This document shows positions 35,057 through 42,742 of a DNA stretch of 64,000 nucleotides, piece after piece (position 1 is the stretch's first letter; each line of letters opens with the position of its first letter). The position numbers and the translations under genes are program-made. Below the pieces are notes generated by a model. The model saw only the letters and a list, made by a program, of their open reading frames with translations. It was not told the origin of the DNA and ran no database searches. Source of the stretch: Actinomyces sp. oral taxon 897 (GTDB taxonomy: Bacteria; Actinomycetota; Actinomycetes; Actinomycetales; Actinomycetaceae); the NCBI RefSeq assembly GCF_002999235.1, contig NZ_CP027236.1, positions 186,001 to 250,000 of the forward strand. Direction: 5' to 3'.

Positions 35057-35142
35057 GGCGGAGCCTGAGTGGCGGGCCTACCGCCCGCGCACTACCAGGA
35101 GTGGCTGCGCGTCACCGGCGGAGCCTGAGTGGCGGGCCTACC
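35057..35142. repeat. Pair of 26-bp direct repeats between the acetyltransferase and rsgA
   Basis: A 26-bp sequence at 35057-35082, beginning GGCGGAGCCTGAGTGGCGGG, is repeated exactly at 35117-35142, 60 bp apart start to start. It includes the region upstream of the acetyltransferase start, so it may be a duplicated promoter or regulatory element, or a small dispersed repeat. Confidence 0.85.
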
Positions 35143-35264
35143 CGTCCTCGGTGGGGACAGGTTCCTGGAGTGGCAGGGCTGGCCCCGCACGCCACCGGCA
35201 GACGCGAGGGGACGCAGACGGAGCCCTGGCGGGGAGGGCGCTGTCCCCCGTCCCAGATCCCGGC

Positions 35265-36518
35265 TCAGAGCCTGGTGGGGTCCTCGGCCTCCAGCGCGGG
35301 GGCGAGCAGGCGCCGGAAGGAGTCCACCCGTGCCCGGCGCACCGCCAGCGCACCTGCCTCCTGGGCGGGTCCCACGGCCCCGGCGGCCCACTCGTCCAGG
35401 GCGCACTCGAGCTGGTCGGCCTCGTGGGTGCAGCCGCGCGGGCAGTCCCGGGCCACCTCCACCAGATCCGGGAAGCCCCGCAGCACGTCGGCACTGGAGA
35501 CGTGCGCCACCCCGAAGGAGCGTACCCCGGGGGTGTCAATGACCCAGCCGCCACCGGGCAGCTGGAGGGCCTGGAGGGAGGCCGAGGTGTGCCGCCCGCG
35601 CCCGGTGACCTCGTTGACGCCCCCGGTGGCCCGGTCCGCACCAGGGACCAGGTTGTTAATGAGGGTTGACTTCCCGACCCCGGAGTGCCCCACGAGGACC
35701 GATACCCTGCCCGTCAGGGCGGAGCGGACCGCCTCGATGCCGGTCGGGTCGGCCGGTCCGCTGCCGGCTGCCCCGGTGGTCCCCTCCGTGCCGGGGCCCG
35801 GGGCCGCCGGGTCCTCGGCACCGGGCCCCGTGGCACCGGGCCTGGCGCCGTCGTCCCCGCCGCCGGCTCGGCCCCCTGGCCCGGTAGGCCCGTCGGGCCT
35901 GCCGCCGGGGGTTCCCGCGCCCTGGGCTCCCAGGCGGGTGGCCAGTGAGCGTACCCCCAGCGGCTCGTAGAGGCGCAGCAGCGGGGCGGCGTCGGCCAGG
36001 TCAGACTTGGTCAGCACCAGCAGCGGCTCCATCCCGGCGTCATAGGCCGCCACGAGGTAGCGGTCGATCATGCGGGGGCGCGGCTGGGGGTCGGCTACCG
36101 CGGTGACAATGACCAGGAGGTCGGCGTTGGCCACCACGGGTCTCTCGGTGCCCGCGGCGTCGCCGTCCTCGGCGGAGCGACGCAGCAGGGTGCAACGCGG
36201 CAGGGTGCGCACCAGGCGGGCCAGGGTGTCCTTGCGCCCGGACACGTCACCGACCACGGACACCCGGTCGCCCACCACCACCTTGCCCCGGCCCAGCTCA
36301 CGCGCCTTGACGGCGGTGATGTCCCCCCTGCCGTCCTGGGTGAGGCCGGTCTCCTCCAGGCGGACACGGTAGTGCCCGCGGTCGATGCGGGTCACCGTGC
36401 CCAGGTGCGCGCCCTCGTGCGCGGGGCGCTGCTTGGTGCGTGGGCGTGAGCCCCGGCCCGGGCGGACGCGCACCCGGGGGTCGTCGGTGCCGGTGTCCCG
36501 GCTGCCTCGGCGTGTCAC
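35265..36518 (-). CDS. rsgA: Ribosome small-subunit-dependent GTPase RsgA
   Basis: Circularly permuted GTPase that checks 30S subunit maturation; 417 residues, about 60 more than usual. An N-terminal basic OB-fold (THLGTVTRIDRGHYRVRL) is followed by G4 VLTKSDL (about 168), G1 GHSGVGKST (about 277), G3 DTPGVRSFG (about 325) and a C-terminal zinc motif (Cys, Cys, His, Cys in DCPRGCTHEADQLEC). Residues about 198-262, between G4 and G1, are a Gly/Pro/Ala-rich insert. It overlaps aroA by 4 bp, an order common in actinobacteria. It acts on the ribosome in the cytoplasm. Confidence 0.95.
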   Translation of the reverse strand: MTRRGSRDTGTDDPRVRVRPGRGSRPRTKQRPAHEGAHLGTVTRIDRGHYRVRLEETGLTQDGRGDITAVKARELGRGKVVVGDRVSVVGDVSGRKDTLARLVRTLPRCTLLRRSAEDGDAAGTERPVVANADLLVIVTAVADPQPRPRMIDRYLVAAYDAGMEPLLVLTKSDLADAAPLLRLYEPLGVRSLATRLGAQGAGTPGGRPDGPTGPGGRAGGGDDGARPGATGPGAEDPAAPGPGTEGTTGAAGSGPADPTGIEAVRSALTGRVSVLVGHSGVGKSTLINNLVPGADRATGGVNEVTGRGRHTSASLQALQLPGGGWVIDTPGVRSFGVAHVSSADVLRGFPDLVEVARDCPRGCTHEADQLECALDEWAAGAVGPAQEAGALAVRRARVDSFRRLLAPALEAEDPTRL

Positions 36519-38290
36519 TCAGCCGACCCCTCCGCACCCTGGGGCGTTAAGGCCGCTGGAGCGTCTGCCGGGGCGGGTGCTGCGGCCGCACCTGACGCCC
36601 CGGCGGATGAGAGCATGTGTGACCACATGGTGGGGAAGCCCGGCAGGGTCTTGGAGGTCGCGGACACGTCCTCCACCTCCACCCCCGCCACCCCCAGGCC
36701 GACGACGGCGGCGAAGGTGGCCATACGGTGGTCGGCGTAGGTGCGCAGGCGGGCCGGGTGCACGGGGGAGGGGTCAATGGCCAGCCCGTCGGCGACCTCG
36801 TAGGCGCTCCCGCCCAGCCGCCTGGTCTCCGCCACCAGGGCCGCCAGGCGGTCCGTCTCGTGCCCGCGCAGGTGGGCCAGCCCCCGTAGGCGGGAGGCCT
36901 GTCCCTGGGCGCCCGCGAGCACGGTCAGGGCAGCGACGGTGGTGGCCAGCTCCCCGACCTCACCCAGGTCCACGTCCACGCCCCGGAGCCTGCCGTCGCC
37001 GCGGACCGTGAGGGTCAGTGACCCGTCGGCCTGCCGCCTGGTGGTGACGTGCCCACCCAGGCGGGGCAGGAGGCGGCGCCAGGCGTCACCTGCCTGGGTG
37101 GTGGTGGCGGGCCAGCGGGGGACGCTCACCCGTCCTCCCGCCACCAGGGCGGCCGCCAGGAAGGGGCCCGCGTTGGACAGGTCCGGCTCGATCACCACCC
37201 TCCCGCCCGACGGCGCCCCCGGGTGCACGCGCCAGGTGCGCTGCCCTGGGACCTGGGTGGGGTCGGGCTCGTCCACCACCACGCCACGGTCACGCAGGCA
37301 GGCCACCGTCATGGCGACGTGGGGCAGGGAGGGCACCGGGCCGGTGGGGGTGACCTCCAGGCCGTCCGGCAGGAGCGAGCCGACCAGGAGCAGAGCGGAC
37401 AGCATCTGGGAGGAGTCTGAGGCGTCCACGTGGACCCGGGCCGGGCCCGCTATGGTACGCACCGCCGTCGGAGCGCTCCTGACGGCGGGCGCCACCGTGC
37501 CCGCTGCGGACGCCGCACCGGGCGCGCGCGGTCCCTCGGATCCCGTGCGGACCGTTCTCGCGGCGAACAAGTACCGTTCTCGCGGCGAACAAGTACCGTT
37601 CTCGCGGTGGGGGGCGGGGCGGGGGGTCACCCGTACCGGCAGGTGACCGGCCTCACCCAGGTAGTCGATGCTGGCCCCCAGGTGCTCCAGGGCCTCCAGG
37701 AGGGGACCCAGGGGGCGGCGGCGGGCGGCGGTGTCGCCGTCAAAGGTCACAGGGGCGTCGGCCAGGACCGCCAGGGGCGGGACGAAGCGCATGACCGTCC
37801 CTGCCAGGCCGCAGTCCACCCGCGCCCCGCTCCCCACCGCGAAGGGGCGGGGCGCGGGCGTGACCCGCAGGTGCGTGCCCGCCTGGTCCAGGGGCTCCAC
37901 CCGCGCCCCCAGGGTGGTCAGGGCGGCCACCATGAGGTCGGTGTCACGGCTGCGCAGGACACCGACCAGCTCACTGGGGCCGCTGGCCACCGCCGCCAGG
38001 AGCAGGGCCCGGGCCGTCAGGGACTTGGAGCCCGGCAGCTCCACCACCGCGTCCAGGGGGCCACGGGCCTGCGGGGCCGGCCACGGTACCGGCGCCCCGG
38101 TAGCTCCGGGCGCGCGCCCCGCCGGCAGGGCCCCTGGCCCGCGACGCACCGGCGCCCCCTGCCGTCTGCCAGCGGCGCTGACGCCTCCCTCCAGCTCGCG
38201 GCGCACCGGCGCGCTGTCGCCGGGCAGCCGTCTGCCGGTACCGCTACCGGCGGTCGGGGTGCCTCCCACCACGTCCTCCGCGCCGTTCAC
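36515..38290 (-). CDS. aroA: 3-phosphoshikimate 1-carboxyvinyltransferase (EPSP synthase)
   Basis: Shikimate-pathway enzyme joining PEP and shikimate-3-phosphate; 591 residues against about 430-450 normally. After a 75-residue disordered N-terminus come ELPGSKSLTARALLLA, CGLAGTVMRFVP, SQMLSALLL, the catalytic aspartate in EPDLSNAGPFLAAAL, LRGHETDRL and TYADHRMA. Residues about 215-262 are an insert that contains a 22-bp tandem repeat (37551-37607), and the C-terminal 25 residues are Ala/Pro-rich. All catalytic motifs are intact, so it should be active. It overlaps icd and rsgA by 4 bp each (an icd-aroA-rsgA operon). Confidence 0.95.
   Translation of the reverse strand: MNGAEDVVGGTPTAGSGTGRRLPGDSAPVRRELEGGVSAAGRRQGAPVRRGPGALPAGRAPGATGAPVPWPAPQARGPLDAVVELPGSKSLTARALLLAAVASGPSELVGVLRSRDTDLMVAALTTLGARVEPLDQAGTHLRVTPAPRPFAVGSGARVDCGLAGTVMRFVPPLAVLADAPVTFDGDTAARRRPLGPLLEALEHLGASIDYLGEAGHLPVRVTPRPAPHRENGTCSPRERYLFAARTVRTGSEGPRAPGAASAAGTVAPAVRSAPTAVRTIAGPARVHVDASDSSQMLSALLLVGSLLPDGLEVTPTGPVPSLPHVAMTVACLRDRGVVVDEPDPTQVPGQRTWRVHPGAPSGGRVVIEPDLSNAGPFLAAALVAGGRVSVPRWPATTTQAGDAWRRLLPRLGGHVTTRRQADGSLTLTVRGDGRLRGVDVDLGEVGELATTVAALTVLAGAQGQASRLRGLAHLRGHETDRLAALVAETRRLGGSAYEVADGLAIDPSPVHPARLRTYADHRMATFAAVVGLGVAGVEVEDVSATSKTLPGFPTMWSHMLSSAGASGAAAAPAPADAPAALTPQGAEGSAE
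37551..37607. repeat. 22-bp tandem repeat inside aroA
   Basis: Plus-strand units start ACCGTTCTCGCGGCGAAC and are followed by AAGT: 37551-37572, 37573-37594 and a 13-base partial copy at 37595-37607. The period is not a multiple of three, so each copy is read in a different frame of AroA (giving ENGTCSPR, then ERYLFAAR). Confidence 0.92.
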
Positions 38291-40521
38291 AGGGCGTCAA
38301 TGAGGGTGTTGAGGGTGGTGCTGGGACGCATGACCGCGGCCGTGGCGACCGGGTCGGGCCGGTAGTAGCCGCCAATGTCCACCGGGTGGCCCTGGACGGC
38401 GAGCAGCTCGGCCTGCACCTGGGCGCTGGTCGTCTCCAGGGCGTCGGCCAGGGGCGCGAAGGCCCGGGCCAGGTCGGCGTCGGCGTCCTGTGCCGCCAGG
38501 GCGCGCGCCCAGTACAGGGCCAGCCAGGCGTGCGACCCGCGGTTGTCGATCCCGCCCAGGCGGCGGGTCGGGGAGCGGTTCTCCTCCAGGAGCCTGCCCG
38601 TGGCGGCGTCCAGGGCGTCGGCCAGCACGGTGGCGCGGGCGTTGCCGCTCACCTCGGCCACGTGCCGCAGGGCCTCGGCCAGGGCCAGGAACTCGCCCAG
38701 GGAGTCCCAGCGCAGGTAGTCCTCCTGGAGGAGCTGACGCACGTGCTTGGGGGCGCTGCCGCCCGCGCCCGTCTCGTACAGGCCCCCGCCGTTCATCAGC
38801 GGCACCACCGAGAGCATCTTGGCGCTGGTACCCACCTCCAGGATGGGGAACAGGTCGGTGAGGTAGTCGCGCAGCACGTTGCCGGTCACCGAGATGGTGT
38901 CCTGCCCGCGCCGGGCCCGTTCCAGGGACAGGCGGGTGGCCGCCACCGGGTCGAGGAACCGGATGTCCAGGCCGGTGGTGTCCTCATCGGCCAGGTAGCG
39001 CTCCGCCAGGGTGCGGATGACGGCGTCGTGGGCCCGGGCGGGGTCGAGCCAGAACACCGCCGGCGCACCGGTGGCCCGGGCCCGGGACACGGCCAGGCGC
39101 ACCCAGTCGCGTACGGCGTCGTCCTGGGTGGTGCAGGCCCGCCAGATGTCACCGGCGCCGACCGTGCTGGACAGCAGGACGCTGCCCGGGCGCGCCCCGG
39201 CGCCGTGAAGCACCACGACCTCCACGGTGCCCGGGACGGGGACGACGAAGGTCTTGTCGTGGCTGCCGTACTCCTCGGCCCTGCGGGCCATGAGACCCAC
39301 GTTGGGCACCGAGCCCATGGTGGCCGGGTCCAGGGCCCCGTGCTCCTTGCAGTCCTCGATGACGGCGGCGTAGACGCCCGCGTAGGAGGAGTCGGGGATG
39401 ACGGCCAGGGTGTCCGCCTGCTGCCCGTCCGGCCCCCACAGCCTGCCGCCAGCCCTGATCATGGCCGGCATGGAGGCGTCGATAATGACGTCATTGGGGG
39501 CGTGCAGGTTGGTGACGCCGTGGTCGGAGTCCACCATGGACAGGCGCGGGCCCGCGGCCAGCTCCGCGGCGACGGCGGCGCGGATCTCCTCACCCTGCTC
39601 CAGGGCGTCCAGCCCCGCCAGGATCGAGGCCAGCCCGTCCTCGGCGCGCAGGCCCGCGGCGGCCAGGACGTCGCCGTAGGAGGAGAAGACGCCCGGCAGG
39701 GCGGCGCGCACCGCGTGGCCGAAGATGACCGGGTCGGAGACCTTCATCATGGTGGCCTTCAGGTGCAGGGAGAGCAGGAGCCCCTCGTCCCTGGCGGCGC
39801 GCAGCTGGTCGGCCAGGAAGGCGTCCAGGGCGGCGGCCCCCAGGTGCGTGGCGTCCACCACCTCCCCGGCGGTCACCGGCAGGGACTCCCGCAGGACGAC
39901 CGTCTCGCCGCCCCCTTCCGGGCGCAGCCGGATCTGCAGCGTGCCCGCCTCGGGGACGATGACGCTGTGCTCGTTGTGACGGAAGTCGTCGGCTCCCATG
40001 GTGGCCACCCGGGTGCGGGAGGCGGGGGACCAGGCGCCCATGGGGTGCGGGTGGGAGCGGGCGTAGGCCTTGACGGCCGCCGGGGCGCGCCGGTCGGAGT
40101 TACCCTCACGCAGTACCGGGTTGACGGCGCTGCCCTTGACGGAGTCGTAGCGGGCGCGGACCTCGCGCTCGGCCTCGGTGGCGGGGGAGTCGGGGTAGTC
40201 GGGCACGGCCACGCCCTGGGAGCGCAGCTCGGTAATGGCGGCCTTGAGCTGGGGCAGGGAGGCGGAGATATTGGGGAGCTTGACAATGGTGGCCCGGGGG
40301 GAGCGGGTCAGGGCCCCCAGGCGCCCCAGGTCGTCGTCAGCCAGGTCGAAGGCCGCCTGGATCCGTCCCGCCAGGGAGATGTCCGCCGTCCCCACGCTCA
40401 CGCCGGCGACCTTGGCAAACCCTCGCACAATGGGCAGGAGGGAGTGGCTGGCGAGCATGGGAGCCTCGTCGGTCCAGGTCCACACAATGTCGCTGGGGCT
40501 GTCTGAGGGGGTTACGGTCAT
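38287..40521 (-). CDS. icd: NADP-dependent isocitrate dehydrogenase, monomeric type
   Basis: TCA-cycle enzyme; 744 residues, the usual size for the monomeric IDH-II class. Diagnostic segments are [20 protein letters not shown] at the N-terminus, [67 protein letters not shown] and [10 protein letters not shown]. The ATG at 40521 was chosen because the frame upstream (to 40728) is a repeat-rich region without similarity. Its product feeds the Kgd reaction encoded at 50.9-54.8 kb. It is the first gene of an apparent icd-aroA-rsgA operon. Confidence 0.97.
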   Translation of the reverse strand: MTVTPSDSPSDIVWTWTDEAPMLASHSLLPIVRGFAKVAGVSVGTADISLAGRIQAAFDLADDDLGRLGALTRSPRATIVKLPNISASLPQLKAAITELRSQGVAVPDYPDSPATEAEREVRARYDSVKGSAVNPVLREGNSDRRAPAAVKAYARSHPHPMGAWSPASRTRVATMGADDFRHNEHSVIVPEAGTLQIRLRPEGGGETVVLRESLPVTAGEVVDATHLGAAALDAFLADQLRAARDEGLLLSLHLKATMMKVSDPVIFGHAVRAALPGVFSSYGDVLAAAGLRAEDGLASILAGLDALEQGEEIRAAVAAELAAGPRLSMVDSDHGVTNLHAPNDVIIDASMPAMIRAGGRLWGPDGQQADTLAVIPDSSYAGVYAAVIEDCKEHGALDPATMGSVPNVGLMARRAEEYGSHDKTFVVPVPGTVEVVVLHGAGARPGSVLLSSTVGAGDIWRACTTQDDAVRDWVRLAVSRARATGAPAVFWLDPARAHDAVIRTLAERYLADEDTTGLDIRFLDPVAATRLSLERARRGQDTISVTGNVLRDYLTDLFPILEVGTSAKMLSVVPLMNGGGLYETGAGGSAPKHVRQLLQEDYLRWDSLGEFLALAEALRHVAEVSGNARATVLADALDAATGRLLEENRSPTRRLGGIDNRGSHAWLALYWARALAAQDADADLARAFAPLADALETTSAQVQAELLAVQGHPVDIGGYYRPDPVATAAVMRPSTTLNTLIDAL

Positions 40522-40611
40522 GGCTGGTCTCCCATCCTGTGGCGTACGGGTAGCCTGAGCGTATCGCGAGGGCGGGCTGGGCGTGCGGCGACAGGGCGCC
40601 CAGCCCGCGCT

Positions 40612-40700
40612 GGTACGGGGGCTGCGCGTGCGGCCAAGAGCCCGCCCACTCCAACCTGGCGTCCGCCACGGGGTACGGGGGCTGGGCGTGCGGCCAAGAG
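40612..40700. repeat. Direct repeats upstream of icd
   Basis: A 29-bp sequence starting GGTACGGGGGCTG and ending GCGGCCAAGAG occurs at 40612-40640 and 40672-40700 with one mismatch, 60 bp apart. A shorter related copy, GGCTGGGCGTGCGGC, lies at 40575-40589. They fill the 267-bp gap between icd and the DoxX gene. Confidence 0.85.
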
Positions 40701-40788
40701 GTCCGCGAGGAGGGCCCAGCTCGCGCACGGGGGCGGCCAGTGTGCTGGCCGGGACCCGACGGGTGGTCCCGGGCCCTGCCGGGGCGGC

Positions 40789-41265
40789 TCAGTGGGGCTG
40801 TGCGCCGCCCGCCGGCCTTGGGCCGTCCGGCGTCGGGCCGTCGGCCTGCGCCCCCAGGAGCCCGCCCTCCCGGTCCACGGCGGCCAGGAGCAGTCCCGCT
40901 CCGAGCGTGGCCCGACGTACCCAGCCCAGGACCGCCTCGCGCCACTCCTCCTGGTCGCGGGACAGCCACAGCGGGTGGTTGACGAGGGTGAGGGGGACAT
41001 TGAGGGCGGCCAGGGCCAGGGCGCAGCTGCGTGGTGCCCGCCCGCTGGCCAGCCCCAGGCCCGCCGCGACGCTCACGACCCCCGCGGCCCGGGTCATCAT
41101 GCGCACGTCGGCGTTCAGGAGCGGGGGCAGCCCCAGGCGCTCCCAGGGGGAGTAGACCCGCTGGAACCTGCGCACGTGGCCTGCGGGGCGGGTGACGGCG
41201 TCGACGCCCTCGACGACAAAGGTCGCTGCGAGGACGGGGCGGGCGAAGGTGCGCAGGAGGTCCAT
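40789..41265 (-). CDS. DoxX-family membrane protein
   Basis: 158 residues with four membrane segments: LLRTFARPVLAATFVVEGVDA, a loop FQRVYSPWERLGLPPL, MMTRAAGVVSVAAGLGLA and LALAALNVPLTLV, then LGWVRRATLGAGLLLAAVDR. The pattern fits DoxX/SURF4-like proteins, some of which take part in thiol and oxidative-stress responses. ATG at 41265; upstream codons in the same frame have no similarity. The C-terminal 25 residues are Gly/Pro-rich. Confidence 0.82.
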   Translation of the reverse strand: MDLLRTFARPVLAATFVVEGVDAVTRPAGHVRRFQRVYSPWERLGLPPLLNADVRMMTRAAGVVSVAAGLGLASGRAPRSCALALAALNVPLTLVNHPLWLSRDQEEWREAVLGWVRRATLGAGLLLAAVDREGGLLGAQADGPTPDGPRPAGGAQPH

Positions 41266-41640
41266 GGACCAATCCTGGCCCACGCGCCCCCCGGCAGGAG
41301 GGTACTTCAGCCAGTCCCCGCCGTTCGTGTCGCCGGCACCCGCGGGGCCCGTGGGGTCGCCGCCGGGGGCGGGGGCCCCACGGTGGTCGCTCTGGCGTGC
41401 GCGGGGGACCGTGGCGCCCAGGACGGGGGCAGGCCGTGAGCACCCCCGGTGTCGCCGGCGCCCGTGGGGGCCCGGCGTCCGATGGCCCCGCGGGCCGCAT
41501 CCGCCCTGGTGGCCTCTGCCGCCCCTGCGCCTGGTCCGTCCCGGCACCGCCGGCGTCCTGCGCTGCCGGGACGGCGGGCGGCACCAGGCCTCTGCGGGCA
41601 CCCAGGACGAGGGGCACCCAGGACGAGTCCCGTCAAGGGC
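41266..41640. other. Intergenic region between DoxX gene and Y RNA array, no gene seen
   Basis: About 375 bp of GC-rich sequence with several short inverted G/C tracts but no frame I can support on either strand. It ends at the TTGACA box of the first Y RNA promoter. Confidence 0.5.
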
Positions 41641-41670
41641 TTGACACCGTATAGGTGGTACCTCTACACT
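41641..41670 (+). promoter_or_regulatory. Promoter of Y RNA A
   Basis: Consensus -35 TTGACA (41641-41646), 18-bp spacer, -10 TACACT (41665-41670). Start expected near 41677, exactly where the RNA stem begins. Confidence 0.88.
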
Positions 41671-41676
41671 CGCCTC

Positions 41677-41816
41677 GTCCGAGCGGGCCGGAAGTGACCG
41701 GTTACCGTCGAAAGGATCAGCAGGTCCGGGGTTCGAGTCCCCGTCGGTGCTCGCGCCGGTAGCTCAGTAGGCAGAGCGGCTGGCATTCCGGTCACGCCCA
41801 CCATGACCGCCCGGAC
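41677..41816 (+). ncRNA. Y RNA A: Rsr-associated RNA with a complete circularly permuted tRNA-like domain
   Basis: About 140 nt. The outer stem GTCCGAGCGG (41677-41686) pairs with CCGCCCGGAC (41807-41816, one mismatch). A 7 x 11-nt internal loop (GCCGGAA opposite GCCCACCATGA) leads to an 8-bp inner stem (41694-41701 with 41788-41795) and TTACCG. The enclosed domain reads: anticodon-stem strand TCAGC (41717), variable AGGTC, T-arm CGGGG TTCGAGT CCCCG (41727-41743), a 7-bp acceptor stem TCGGTGC/GCGCCGG closed by only TC, linker TA, D-arm GCTC AGTAGGCA GAGC (41762-41777), G, and GCTGG closing the anticodon stem. This is the topology of bacterial YrlA RNAs, where the Y stem replaces the anticodon arm. 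The two-nt acceptor loop means the last pair must open. Expected to bind Rsr. Confidence 0.88.
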
Positions 41817-41856
41817 CTCACCCCGTCCTCTGAGCCCCTCCTGGCGGGCTGCGTCC

Positions 41857-41886
41857 TTGATCTACGGGCAGGTGCTGGCCTATAAT
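41857..41886 (+). promoter_or_regulatory. Promoter of Y RNA B
   Basis: -35 TTGATC (41857-41862), 18-bp spacer, perfect -10 TATAAT (41881-41886). Start expected near 41893. Confidence 0.88.
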
Positions 41887-41891
41887 GGTCC

Positions 41892-42026
41892 CTGCCCGGG
41901 CGGGCCGAACGAGGGATGGTTATCGTCTCTTAAACGAAACCCAGCTTTCGGGGTTCAAGTCCCTGACACCAGGCTCGTGGCAGAGCGGCTGGTCTCCACC
42001 CCTCAATCTCCACGACCGTCCGGGCC
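41892..42026 (+). ncRNA. Y RNA B: T-arm and D-arm without an acceptor stem
   Basis: About 135 nt. The outer stem GCCCGGGCGG (41894-41903) pairs with CCGTCCGGGC (42016-42025). The internal loop is GCCGAAC opposite an 11-nt strand ending ACGA, followed by a 9-bp inner stem (41911-41919 with 41996-42004, one mismatch) and TTATCG. The tRNA-like part has anticodon-stem strands CCAGC (41941) and GCTGG (41988), a T-arm CGGGG TTCAAGT CCCTG (41949-41965) and a D-arm GCTC GTGGCA GAGC (41973-41986). Only seven nucleotides (ACACCAG) join T-arm and D-arm, so there is no acceptor stem. It shares layout and loop motifs with RNA A but little sequence. Confidence 0.85.
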
Positions 42027-42049
42027 CCACGCCCAGGACACGCCGGGCT

Positions 42050-42079
42050 TTGACGCCCGCCAGGCGGAGGGGATACACT
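42050..42079 (+). promoter_or_regulatory. Promoter of Y RNA C
   Basis: -35 TTGACG (42050-42055), 18-bp spacer, -10 TACACT (42074-42079). Start expected near 42085-42087. Confidence 0.87.
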
Positions 42080-42084
42080 TGGGC

Positions 42085-42323
42085 GGTGTCCGGGCGGGCC
42101 GGAGATGGCCAGTTATCGCTGCAGGTTGAATCAGTTCAGGTCAGGGGTTCGAGTCCCCTGCGGCGTTACTGCTGTACTCACCGGTACCGCCGTGACCGGT
42201 AGTTCAGGCGCAGACGCTTACGTCTTATTCGTCGTTAGCTTAACGGTAGAGCGTTCTGATTCAGTAGGTGGCCTCGGCCAGCTACCTTTAACGGTCATCA
42301 CCTTACACGACCGCCCGGACACC
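42085..42323 (+). ncRNA. Y RNA C: enlarged tRNA-like domain with acceptor-stem extension
   Basis: About 239 nt. A perfect 13-bp outer stem joins 42085-42097 to 42311-42323. The internal loop is GCCGGA opposite 11 nt ending ACGA; the inner stem GATGGCC/GGTCATC is at 42104-42110 and 42293-42299; TTATCG follows. The module has a 7-bp anticodon-type stem GAATCAG/CTGATTC (42128, 42256), a T-arm AGGGG TTCGAGT CCCCT (42143-42159), acceptor strands GCGGCG (42160) and CGTCGT (42230), linker TA and a D-arm GCTT AACGGTA GAGC (42238-42252). Between the acceptor strands lie 64 extra nt with hairpins ACCGGT/ACCGGT and AGACG-CTTA-CGTCT. A further hairpin (42263-42286) precedes the inner stem. Confidence 0.84.
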
Positions 42324-42445
42324 ACCTTCTATCCCCCGGGCCGCACGTCCTGAGCCGATGCTGCCACCACCCACACGCTCCTCGGCTCCTCCCTGCCTCC
42401 AGACGTGCAGGAGCCTGTCCGTCAGGAAGGCTGTCGAGGGGAGGC

Positions 42446-42475
42446 TTGCCCTGCAGGTGTGTAGGGGTCTACACT
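42446..42475 (+). promoter_or_regulatory. Promoter of Y RNA D, nearest promoter to rsr
   Basis: -35 TTGCCC (42446-42451, weaker), 18-bp spacer, -10 TACACT (42470-42475). Start expected near 42482. No other clear promoter lies between here and rsr, so it may also drive rsr. The 42324-42445 stretch before it has no feature I recognise. Confidence 0.75.
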
Positions 42476-42481
42476 CCTTGC

Positions 42482-42623
42482 TGTCGGCACAGACCGGCAC
42501 CTGCGCGGGATGGCGGCGGGCCGGAGGCTCCCCGGTTATCGACTGGCACAGCTGGGTTCGATTCCCGGCCCTCTTCGGAGGAACTCGGGGACCACACCCA
42601 CGCCCGCCACCACCCGCGCAGGT
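42482..42623 (+). ncRNA. Y RNA D: reduced form with a T-arm and UUCG hairpin, no D-arm
   Basis: About 142 nt including a 17-nt leader. The outer stem is the longest: an 11-bp part (42499-42509 with 42613-42623), one bulged A, then ten positions with one C.A mismatch (42511-42520 with 42603-42612). CCGGA opposite ACACCCACG forms the internal loop; inner stem GG-TCCCCG/CGGGGACC with a bulged C; then TTATCG. The loop has a T-arm CTGGG TTCGATT CCCGG (42552-42568) and then CCTC-TTCG-GAGG (42570-42581), a stable UUCG hairpin where the acceptor and D-arm would be. It sits 120 bp before rsr and could belong to the rsr mRNA leader. Confidence 0.82.
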
Positions 42624-42625
42624 TC

Positions 42626-42642
42626 GCACGGCCGGGCCGTGC
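42626..42642 (+). terminator. Possible terminator or attenuator between Y RNA D and rsr
   Basis: Perfect 7-bp stem GCACGGC/GCCGTGC with a 3-nt loop directly after the 3' end of Y RNA D. No U-run. It may end Y RNA D while allowing some read-through into rsr. Confidence 0.5.
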
Positions 42643-42742
42643 GGTGGGCCAGCTGGCTGCCGGGTGGCGCGCCTGCCAGTCTGCCGCGGCAGGTACGCAG
42701 CCCGGCCGTCGCCCAGGAACAAGTCGTCCGGAAGGGGAGGAC

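Noticed and set aside
41727..41777. Ordinary tRNA gene or tRNA pseudogenes at 41.7, 41.95, 42.15 and 42.55 kb
   Set aside because: The T-arm precedes the acceptor and D-arm, there is no anticodon loop, and each copy sits inside a long outer stem behind its own promoter next to rsr. Permuted tRNA-like domains of Y RNAs explain all of this; decayed tRNAs would not keep pairing in permuted order.
42446..42742. N-terminal extension of Rsr by 99 residues in the open frame upstream
   Set aside because: The extension covers Y RNA D and has no TROVE similarity; the GTG at 42743 with GGGGAGG matches the usual protein start.
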